This document shows positions 56,928 through 64,000 of a DNA stretch of 64,000 bases, piece by piece (positions within the stretch are counted from its first letter, which is position 1; each line of letters starts with the position of its first letter). This stretch comes from Planctomycetota bacterium (GTDB lineage Bacteria; Planctomycetota; B15-G4): the NCBI GenBank assembly GCA_029259745.1, contig JAJDEO010000043.1:1-64000 (forward strand). The letters are read 5' to 3'. The notes below the pieces were generated by a model that saw only the letters and a list, made by a program, of their open reading frames with translations, ran no database searches and was not told where the DNA came from. The position numbers and the translations under genes were made by a program.

Positions 56928-59900
56928 TCAGGTCTCGTCGGCGGTGGGATCGTACGCCAGGCTGGGTCCGATCGACGACTCCACGACGTCGGCCGAGACA
57001 CCCATGCGCTGGGCGTAGTCGGCGACCTGGTCGCGTTCGACGGGCCCGAGTGCGAAGTAATGGGCGCGCGGGTGAGCGAGGTAGAGCCCGCTGACCGACG
57101 CCGCGGGCGACATCGCACAGCTCTCGGTGAGCGTGATGCCGACGGCGGGCGCGTCGAGCAGGTCGAAGAGCGCACGCTTGGGCGTGTGATCGGGACAGGC
57201 CGGGTAGCCGAAGGCCGGCCGGATCCCGCGGAAGCGCTCGCGCAGCATGTCCGGGACGGCGACCTCGCCGGGCTGCTCATAGCCCCACTCGAGACGCGCC
57301 TTGCGATGCAGCCACTCGGCTCCGGCCTCGGCGAGACGGTCGGCGAGCGCCTTCACCAGGATGGCGTTGTAGTCGTCGAGCTCGCGTTCGTACTGGTTCG
57401 CGAGTTCGTGCGCTCCGTGGCCAGCCGTGATCGCGAAGCCGCCCACGACGTCGACGAGATCGCCGGACAGCGGCGCGACGACATCGGCGAGGCTCTCGCA
57501 GGCGATCGCCTCGCCGTCGGTCGAGGCGCGTTCGCGTTGCTGCCGCAGCATCGGAAAGCGCCCAAGCTCCTCGCTGCGCGTCTCGTCGGTGAAGAGCACG
57601 ATGTCGTCCCCGTCGCTGTTCGCGTGCCAGAAGGCGTGCACGGCGCGGGCCGTGAGCAGCTTCTCGTCGACGATCTTCGTGAGCATGGCCTGGGCGTGTT
57701 CGAAGAGTTCACGCGCCGCCGCGCCGCTGTTCGGATCGTCGAGGAGCTCGGGGAAGCGCCCCTTCATCTCCCAGGCATGGAAGAAGAACGTCCAGTCGAT
57801 CAGGGGCACGAGTTCACCAAGCGGCACCTCGTCGAGGACACGTCGGCCGTAGGATTCAGGCCGCGCGATGTCGGCGTCGTCCCAGCTGATGCCCGGGGCG
57901 CGCGCACGAGCCTCGGCGAGCGTCAGCAGCGGCTCGTCCTTCTTGCGACTGTAGACGTAGCGGAGTTGGTCCTGCATCGCGTCGTTCTTGGCGTCGAGCT
58001 TGGCCTTCCGGTCGCGGTCGAGGAGCGCCGAGACCACTTCCACCGAGCGCGACGCATCGAGCACATGCACGACCGATTCGCTGTAGGCCGGTGCGATCTT
58101 CACGGCCGTGTGCTGCCGGCTGGTGGTCGCGCCGCCGATGAGGAGCGGCAGCGTCATCCCGCGCCGCTGCATCTCCTTGGCGACGGACACCATCTCGTCG
58201 AGCGACGGCGTGATCAGCCCGGACAGTCCGACCACATCCGCTCCCTCGGCGATCGCCGTGTCGAGGATCTTGTCCATCGGCACCATGACGCCGAGGTCGA
58301 CGATCTCGTAGCTGTTGCAGCCCAGCACGACGCCCACGATGTTCTTGCCGATGTCGTGCACGTCACCCTTCACGGTGGCCATCACGACCTTGCCGGCCGA
58401 GTGCTTGCCGCCGCCATCCTTCTCGGCCTCCATGAAGGGCGTGAGATAGGCGACAGCGCGTTTCATGACACGCGCACTCTTCACGACTTGGGGCAGGAAC
58501 ATCTTCCCCGCACCGAAGAGGTTGCCGACGATCTTCATGCCGTCCATCAGCGGCCCTTCGATGACGTGCAACGGGCGCGCCAACGCAGCGCGCGCCTCCT
58601 CCGCGTCCTCTTCGATGTAGTCGACGATGCCGTGGATCAGCGCGTGGCTGAGGCGCGCTCCGACGTCGGCCTCGCGCCAGCTGAGATCCTGCTTGCGCAC
58701 CTTCGCCGTCCCGCGCACGGTTTCCGCGAACTCGACCATGCGCTCGGTGGCGTCCTCGCGGCGACAGAACAAGACGTCTTCGACGTGCTCGAGCAGGTCC
58801 TTCGGGATGTCCTCGTAGACGACGAGCTGGCCGGCGTTGACGATCCCCATGTCGAGCCCCGCCGCGATCGCGCGGTAGAGGAAGGCCGAGTGGAAGGCCT
58901 CGCGCACCGTGTTGTTGCCGCGGAACGAGAAGCTGAGGTTCGAGATGCCGCCCGAGATCTTCACACCGGGGCAGGTCTCCTTGATGATCCGCGTCGCTTC
59001 GATGAAGTTCATCGCGTAGCGATCGTGTTCTTCGATGCCCGTCGCGATCGCGAGCACGTTGGGGTCGAAGATGATGTCCTCGGGTGCCACGCCGGCTTGC
59101 TCGGTGAGCAGCTTGTAGGCGCGCTGGCAGATCTCGACCTTGCGCTCCACCGTGTCGGCCTGACCCTGCTCGTCGAACGCCATGACGACCATCGCCGCAC
59201 CGTACGACCGCACGCGCCGGGCCTTGTCGAGGAAGTCGTCCTCGCCTTCCTTGAGACTGATCGAGTTGACGATCCCCTTGCCCTGCACGCACTTCAGGCC
59301 GGCCTCGAGGATCTCCCACTTCGAGGAGTCGACCATGATCGGCAGGCGCGTGATCTCGGGTTCGGAGGCGATGAGATTCAGAAAGCGCGTCATGGCCTCG
59401 ACGCCTTCCAGCATGCCCTCGTCCATGTTGACGTCGAGCACGTTGGCGCCGCCGCGCACCTGGTCGAGCGCGACGTCGAGCGCGGCGTTGAAGTCACCGC
59501 TCTTGATGAGCTTGGCGAACTTCTTCGAGCCCGTGACGTTCGTCCGCTCGCCGACCATCATGAAGTTGGCGTCGGGCAGCAGGCGCAGCGGTTCCAGACC
59601 GGCGTAGGTCGTGTAGACGTCGGTGATCTCAGGGACGACGCGCGGCGCAAGCCCGGCCACGGTGTCCGCGATCGCCCGGATGTGTTCGGGCGTCGTGCCA
59701 CAGCACCCGCCGACGACGTTGACGAGCCCCTCGTCGGCCCACTCGCGCAAGAACCCGGCCGTGGTTCCGGCCTTCTCGTCGTAACCGCCGAACGCGTTGG
59801 GCAGCCCGGCGTTGGGGTAGGCGCAGACGAAGGTGTCGGCGATCTTCGCGAGCTCGACGATGTACGGGCGCATCTCCTTGGCGCCGAGTGCGCAGTTGAC

Positions 59901-60647
59901 GCCCACCGTCAGCGGCTTGGCGTGGCGTACGGAGGCCCAGAAGGCATCGACCGTCTGGCCCGAGAGCGTGCGACCACTCGCGTCCGTGATCGTGACGGAG
60001 ATCATGATCGGCAGGGTCGTCCCGCGCGCCGTGAACTCGTCGTCGATCGCCACGAGCGCGGCCTTGGCGTTCAGCGTGTCGAAGATCGTCTCGACGAGCA
60101 GTAGGTCGACGCCGCCGTCCATCAGCGCGGCGACCTGCTCGCGATAGGCAGCGCGCACCTCGTCGAACGTCACGGCTCGGTAGCCGGGATCCTCGACCTT
60201 CGGTGACATGCTCAGCGTTCGGTTCGTCGGTCCGATCGACCCGGCAACGAAGCGCGGGCGGTCCGGCGTCTCGGCCGTCTTCTCATCGGCGGCGGCGCGG
60301 GCAAGTCGCGCTGCCGCGAGGTTGATCTCCGTGACCGCGCTCTGCAGCCCGTAGTCGGCCTGGGCGATCGTGGTCGAGGAGAAGGTGTTCGTCTCGATGA
60401 TGTCCGAACCGGCATCGAGATACTCGCGATGGATGTCGGAGATGACATCGGGGCGCGTGAGGACGAGGAGGTCGTTGTTGCCCTCGAGTTCGTGCGGATG
60501 GTCGGCGAGCTGTTCGTTGCGGAAGTCGTCGGCCGTGAGGCCCTTGCGCTGGATGACGCTGCCCATCGCGCCGTCGAGCACGAGGATGCGGGTGCGCATG
60601 AGGCTTTCGAGAACCGTACGGCGATCGAGTGATGCGGTGGTGGTCAT
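56928..60647 (-). CDS. metH: Cobalamin-dependent methionine synthase
   Basis: A 1239-residue full-length MetH, which transfers methyl from methyltetrahydrofolate to homocysteine through B12. Domains in order: homocysteine-binding (about 10-330; Zn ligands in [11 protein letters not shown] and [12 protein letters not shown]), pterin-binding (about 365-620; [20 protein letters not shown]), B12 cap and B12 domain ([20 protein letters not shown] with the cobalt-ligating His), and the reactivation domain binding SAM ([40 protein letters not shown]). GAGGAGG lies about 9 nt upstream of the ATG. Its start overlaps the stop of the ArsR-methyltransferase gene as ATGA. It is the second gene of a SAM-cycle operon. 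Confidence 0.97.
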   Translation of the reverse strand: MTTTASLDRRTVLESLMRTRILVLDGAMGSVIQRKGLTADDFRNEQLADHPHELEGNNDLLVLTRPDVISDIHREYLDAGSDIIETNTFSSTTIAQADYGLQSAVTEINLAAARLARAAADEKTAETPDRPRFVAGSIGPTNRTLSMSPKVEDPGYRAVTFDEVRAAYREQVAALMDGGVDLLLVETIFDTLNAKAALVAIDDEFTARGTTLPIMISVTITDASGRTLSGQTVDAFWASVRHAKPLTVGVNCALGAKEMRPYIVELAKIADTFVCAYPNAGLPNAFGGYDEKAGTTAGFLREWADEGLVNVVGGCCGTTPEHIRAIADTVAGLAPRVVPEITDVYTTYAGLEPLRLLPDANFMMVGERTNVTGSKKFAKLIKSGDFNAALDVALDQVRGGANVLDVNMDEGMLEGVEAMTRFLNLIASEPEITRLPIMVDSSKWEILEAGLKCVQGKGIVNSISLKEGEDDFLDKARRVRSYGAAMVVMAFDEQGQADTVERKVEICQRAYKLLTEQAGVAPEDIIFDPNVLAIATGIEEHDRYAMNFIEATRIIKETCPGVKISGGISNLSFSFRGNNTVREAFHSAFLYRAIAAGLDMGIVNAGQLVVYEDIPKDLLEHVEDVLFCRREDATERMVEFAETVRGTAKVRKQDLSWREADVGARLSHALIHGIVDYIEEDAEEARAALARPLHVIEGPLMDGMKIVGNLFGAGKMFLPQVVKSARVMKRAVAYLTPFMEAEKDGGGKHSAGKVVMATVKGDVHDIGKNIVGVVLGCNSYEIVDLGVMVPMDKILDTAIAEGADVVGLSGLITPSLDEMVSVAKEMQRRGMTLPLLIGGATTSRQHTAVKIAPAYSESVVHVLDASRSVEVVSALLDRDRKAKLDAKNDAMQDQLRYVYSRKKDEPLLTLAEARARAPGISWDDADIARPESYGRRVLDEVPLGELVPLIDWTFFFHAWEMKGRFPELLDDPNSGAAARELFEHAQAMLTKIVDEKLLTARAVHAFWHANSDGDDIVLFTDETRSEELGRFPMLRQQRERASTDGEAIACESLADVVAPLSGDLVDVVGGFAITAGHGAHELANQYERELDDYNAILVKALADRLAEAGAEWLHRKARLEWGYEQPGEVAVPDMLRERFRGIRPAFGYPACPDHTPKRALFDLLDAPAVGITLTESCAMSPAASVSGLYLAHPRAHYFALGPVERDQVADYAQRMGVSADVVESSIGPSLAYDPTADET

Positions 60648-61591
60648 GGCGTGTCCTCCTCGGTGCGAGCACGGCGGCGCGCGGTGAGCGTGATGATTTC
60701 GAAGTGCGGTGTCCGTCGCTCGCGCGACGTGACGCGGTTGTCGATCACGTCGAAACCGCCGCGCTCGAAGCGCTCGGCGAAGTCTTCGAGTTCGAAACCG
60801 AAATGGATGTGATCGAAGCGACGCGCGACGCGTGCGTGGTCGTGGGCGCGCAACGTCTGAGCGACGACAGCACCGCCATCGCGCAGCACGCGGGCCACCT
60901 CGGCAATGACTTCGTCGGGCTCGCGGGCGTGACTCAGCGCGTGGAGCAACAGCGCGTGATCGAAGCAGGCCGGCGCGAAGGGCAGTGCGTGCATGTCGCC
61001 GAGACGGAACTGGATGCCCTTACCGCGCGCGCGGCGCTGGCCCGCGGAGATGACGCGCTCGTGGATATCGACACACGTCACCGAGCGCGCACGTGGCGCG
61101 ACGAGTTCGGCGATCGCGCCGTCCCCCGAGGCGATGTCGACGACGTCGCCAAGCTGCGCGAGACCGACGAGCGCCGAGGCCGCCGACTCCCACGTGCGCC
61201 CCGGCGAGTAGTGACGCTCCATGCGCCCGGCCACCGACTCGGCCCAGGTCCCGGCTCGCCGCGCGAGAACGCGCTCGAGTCGAGCGCGGTCGTCGGCGAG
61301 GACGGGGTCGGCGGTGTGCTCACGCACGAGCGACCACGCCGAGGCGGCCGAGGCGTCCAGCGCCCCATCCCGCAGCGACCAGTACGTCGAGGCGCCCTGG
61401 CGGCGGACGGAGGCCAGCCCGCCGTCGCGCAACCGTGCCAGATGCGTCGAGACGCGCGACTGGACGAGCCGCGTCGCCTCGACGAGCTCGGCGACCGTGA
61501 GTTCGTCGGCGTCGAGCAGCCGCAGCAGGCGCACACGCGACGGATCGGCGAGGAGCTTGAACAGCTCCGAGGTGGCGGCGAGGTCAGGCAT
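60644..61591 (-). CDS. ArsR-type regulator fused to SAM-dependent methyltransferase (SahR-like)
   Basis: A 315-residue fusion. Residues 1-95 form an ArsR winged helix ([48 protein letters not shown]). Residues 130-305 form a class I methyltransferase domain with the SAM loop [31 protein letters not shown] and [10 protein letters not shown]. Such fusions beside metH occur as SahR-like regulators that probably read S-adenosylhomocysteine or SAM and control the methionine cycle. A palindrome lies between -35 and -10 of its own promoter (61636-61664), suggesting autorepression. It overlaps metH by 4 nt (ATGA). The ATG at 61591 begins the conserved ArsR helix. Confidence 0.9.
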   Translation of the reverse strand: MPDLAATSELFKLLADPSRVRLLRLLDADELTVAELVEATRLVQSRVSTHLARLRDGGLASVRRQGASTYWSLRDGALDASAASAWSLVREHTADPVLADDRARLERVLARRAGTWAESVAGRMERHYSPGRTWESAASALVGLAQLGDVVDIASGDGAIAELVAPRARSVTCVDIHERVISAGQRRARGKGIQFRLGDMHALPFAPACFDHALLLHALSHAREPDEVIAEVARVLRDGGAVVAQTLRAHDHARVARRFDHIHFGFELEDFAERFERGGFDVIDNRVTSRERRTPHFEIITLTARRRARTEEDTP

Positions 61592-61635
61592 CAGCGACGG
61601 GTAGCAGAAGGTTGGCGCTCCGGAAAGGCTCGACA

Positions 61636-61664
61636 ATCCTATCATCCGGATAAGCGGATGCAAA
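61636..61664 (-). promoter_or_regulatory. Promoter and operator of the ArsR-methyltransferase/metH operon
   Basis: On the minus strand: -35 TTTGCA (61664-61659), a 17-nt spacer and -10 TAGGAT (61641-61636). The inverted repeat CATCCG-N6-CGGATG (61643-61660) fills the spacer and overlaps the -35, so a bound repressor would block polymerase. This fits autoregulation by the ArsR-type protein, which is encoded first; the start codon is 45 nt beyond the -10. Confidence 0.65.
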
Positions 61665-61770
61665 CTTGAAACGATCCGTCCCAACGCCTCGGAGTGAGTC
61701 ATGCCGCCGAATCGCTACAGGCCATCACCGCGCCCGTCGATAGCGCGTTGTGCCCCCGAGAAGGTCCCCG

Positions 61771-64000
61771 ATGAACCTTGCCCCACTTTCCATGCGCCAG
61801 CAGCTGGCGCTCGTCACCGTCACCGTTGCGGGTCTGATGCTCGCAACGGTCGTCGTGGCGATGCAGACGTGGGACGCGCAGGACCAGCGGGCGAGCGCCG
61901 TCGCGGCGTCCGAGGACCGACTCGCGACCGCCTTCCCGACGCCCGACACCTTGCCCTCGGGCACCGACGCGGAGGCCGCGCTGGCGTCCCTCGTGACGGG
62001 CCCCATCGTATCGGCCGAACTCCGCGACGTGACCGGTCGACGTATCGCAGCGCTGCCGGCGAGGCACCCGCCGAGCACCGCCCCGCTCACCGAGCAGACC
62101 CTGTTCGGCGACGACAGCCTCGTCCTCACGCGACCGCTCGGGCACGCCGGCCGACTCGTCGGCTGGGTCACCTTCGAGCGCGCAACCGCTGACCTCGTCG
62201 CCCGCAGCCAACGCGTCGCGCACGCGCTCGTCGGCGTCGCTCTCGTTGCGGCATTGATCGGGCTCGCTCTCGCGATGACGTTGCAGGGCGTCATCACACG
62301 ACCGATCCGTGACCTCACGTATGCCGTGCGCGGCGTCAACACCGGCACGAGCACGTCGCTGTCACTCAGCGCTCCGGGCAACGCCGACGTCACCGCGTTG
62401 TTCCAAGAGTTCGCCACTCTGCTCGAGCGCGCCGACGAACGCGACCATGATCTCGTGCGACAGTCCGAGGACCTCGAGGACACGATCGCACACCGCACGT
62501 CAAAGCTCACGCGCGCTAACATCCGGCTCACGCGTGCGATGCGCCAAGCGCGCGCCGCGGCAACCGCGAAGTCGCAGTTCCTCGCCAACATGAGCCATGA
62601 GATCCGCACTCCGATGAACGGCATCATCGGCATGTCGCGCCTGCTCATGGACACGCGGCTCGACGACGAGCAGACAGAGCTGAGTCAAACCGTGCTCGAC
62701 TCGGCCGAGGGTCTGTTGCGCATCATCAACGACATCCTCGATGTCTCGAAGATCGAGGCCGGAAAGCTCGAACTCGAGATCAGCGAGTTCGACCTGCGCT
62801 CGACGCTCGAGGGTTCGTGCGACCTCCTGCATCCGATGTGCAACGAGAAGGGGCTCGAGCTGATCTGCGACGTGTCGCCCGAACTCGCGACGCGCTACCT
62901 CGGCGATGCCGCCCGCATCCGGCAGGTGATGTTGAACTTCCTCGGCAATGCGGTGAAGTTCACCGAGTCGGGCGAGATCTCCGTACAGGCGACGCTCGAG
63001 AGCACGGCGAGGGGCACGTCGCTCGTGAAGATCGCCATCCGCGACACCGGCATCGGGATCGAGACCGAGGCCATCGACCGGATCTTCCACGCCTTCAGCC
63101 AGGCCGACGTCTCGACCGCGCGCCGCTTCGGCGGCACGGGACTGGGCCTTGTGATCTGCAAGCAGCTGGCGCGCACGATGGGCGGCGATGTCGGTGTCGA
63201 AAGCGAGGTGGGCGTGGGGTCGACGTTCTGGTTCAAGATGCGCCTCGTGGACACCGAAGCCTCGCAACCAGCGCAGGGCCATCCCGCGCTCGTCGGCCTG
63301 CGCGTCATGCTCGTCGACGACAACGACACCACCCTCGCGGCACTCCACCGCCAGCTCGGCGCGTGGGGCGCGCAGTGCGAAACGGTCACGAACGGCCACG
63401 AAGCACTCGCGCAACTCGAGGAGCGGGCGCGCACCGACGAACCCGTGGATGTCGTCTTGGTGGACATGCAGATGCCCGGAATGGACGGCAAGCACGTGGC
63501 GCAGGCGATCGCGACGCGTGACGACGTCGGCCGTCCGAAGGTCATCATGCTCACGACGATGGGCCGCACGCGCGGCGCAGCACAGCTCGACGACACGCCC
63601 GTCGACGGACAGCTCGCCAAGCCCGTCAAGGCGAGTTCGCTCTGCAGCGCGATCGTGAATGCTCTCGACCCCGTGGCCGCGCGGACACGTGACGAGGCCG
63701 CTGCGGCAGCCGCCACGCGTGCAGCGAACGTCAAGGGGCGTCCGCACGAGGACGTGCGGATCCTCGTGGTCGAGGACAACGTCGTGAACCAGAAGGTCGC
63801 CACGAAGATCCTGCGCCGCGCCGGCTATGCATGCGACATCGCTCGCAACGGCCGCGAAGCCATCGACCGGCTTGCCGCGAGCCGCTACGACATCGTCTTC
63901 ATGGACTGCCAGATGCCCGTCATGGACGGCTTCGAGGCAACCGCACACATCCGTGCGAAGGACGCCGAGGGGCGCGTGCCGATCGTAGCCATGACGGCCA
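61771..64000 (+). CDS. Hybrid sensor histidine kinase, cut by window end
   Basis: At least 743 residues, no stop reached. Order seen: transmembrane helix (about 14-31, [15 protein letters not shown]), an extracytoplasmic sensor part, a second helix (about 150-171, [16 protein letters not shown]), HAMP with coiled coil, HisKA phosphoacceptor [13 protein letters not shown], HATPase with [35 protein letters not shown], then receiver 1 ([28 protein letters not shown]) and receiver 2 ([40 protein letters not shown]). An Hpt domain often follows in this family. AAGG lies 9 nt before the ATG. It is divergent from the metH operon. The signal is unknown. Confidence 0.93.
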   Translation, partial: MNLAPLSMRQQLALVTVTVAGLMLATVVVAMQTWDAQDQRASAVAASEDRLATAFPTPDTLPSGTDAEAALASLVTGPIVSAELRDVTGRRIAALPARHPPSTAPLTEQTLFGDDSLVLTRPLGHAGRLVGWVTFERATADLVARSQRVAHALVGVALVAALIGLALAMTLQGVITRPIRDLTYAVRGVNTGTSTSLSLSAPGNADVTALFQEFATLLERADERDHDLVRQSEDLEDTIAHRTSKLTRANIRLTRAMRQARAAATAKSQFLANMSHEIRTPMNGIIGMSRLLMDTRLDDEQTELSQTVLDSAEGLLRIINDILDVSKIEAGKLELEISEFDLRSTLEGSCDLLHPMCNEKGLELICDVSPELATRYLGDAARIRQVMLNFLGNAVKFTESGEISVQATLESTARGTSLVKIAIRDTGIGIETEAIDRIFHAFSQADVSTARRFGGTGLGLVICKQLARTMGGDVGVESEVGVGSTFWFKMRLVDTEASQPAQGHPALVGLRVMLVDDNDTTLAALHRQLGAWGAQCETVTNGHEALAQLEERARTDEPVDVVLVDMQMPGMDGKHVAQAIATRDDVGRPKVIMLTTMGRTRGAAQLDDTPVDGQLAKPVKASSLCSAIVNALDPVAARTRDEAAAAAATRAANVKGRPHEDVRILVVEDNVVNQKVATKILRRAGYACDIARNGREAIDRLAASRYDIVFMDCQMPVMDGFEATAHIRAKDAEGRVPIVAMTA

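Noticed and set aside
56676..60104. Open frame of 1142 residues on the plus strand
   Set aside because: Lies antisense to metH and the FG-GAP gene, both identified with full motifs; shadow of high GC at third codon positions.
1..64000. CRISPR array, tRNA, rRNA, riboswitch or phage attachment site
   Set aside because: Looked for regular spaced repeats, tRNA-like T-arm and acceptor pairs, rRNA core segments and a cobalamin or SAM riboswitch before metH; none was seen.

Overview
The window is 64 kb of dense, very GC-rich bacterial chromosome. The content points to Planctomycetota. Evidence: many secreted proteins with ELWxxDGT, FG-GAP or Cys-rich calcium-type repeats; a TIGR02999-like ECF sigma factor coupled to a Ser/Thr kinase; a multihaem cytochrome c paired with a beta-propeller protein; and a C-terminal domain (start FGTGCAGTNG, end GLEIVFGP) that I associate with the lineage of Saltatorellus, Engelhardtia and Rohdeia. 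That lineage call is inference from gene content. No tRNA, rRNA, CRISPR array or intact transposase was seen. Most genes stop with TGA, and several operon junctions are 4-nt GTGA or ATGA overlaps.

Layout. 0-8 kb: a small membrane protein beside a long inverted repeat, a TPR protein, a carboxypeptidase-regulatory-like repeat protein, three coupled envelope genes and PTS enzyme I. 8-18 kb: futalosine-pathway radical SAM enzymes MqnC and MqnE enclose a 999-residue ELWxxDGT protein, a broken remnant of its C-terminal domain, and the sigma/kinase pair. 18-28 kb: an S9 peptidase, an isocitrate/isopropylmalate-type dehydrogenase, the cytochrome c/propeller pair and a class II CPD photolyase. 28-32 kb: two tandem secreted paralogues. 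32-35 kb: an operon of a MerR-B12 (CarH-like) regulator, an SRPBCC-SDR fusion and a small membrane protein. 35-38 kb: gamma-glutamyltransferase and cyclophilin lipoproteins.

38-49 kb is the most unusual region. It holds three paralogous ATP-grasp proteins (406, 407 and 407 residues), a fourth divergent ATP-grasp protein, glycogen synthase, a cyanophycinase/peptidase E-like protein and two esterase-fold hydrolases, one with an N-terminal glycogen-binding-like module. A pseudopilin gene sits inside. Together they look like an uncharacterised pathway that forms and cleaves amide or ester bonds, possibly on a glycogen-linked product.

49-64 kb: a secreted repeat protein, a GbsR-type regulator, an AGCS sodium/amino acid symporter, FxsA, a HAD protein, an FG-GAP protein, MetH translationally coupled to an ArsR-methyltransferase fusion (a SahR-like methionine-cycle regulator) with a clear promoter/operator, and a hybrid histidine kinase cut by the window end.

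Two families of short non-coding elements (about 160 and 167 bp, with terminal inverted repeats) share a core. At each of the four element sites a gene ends in TAG at or near the element edge, whereas almost all other genes here stop with TGA.
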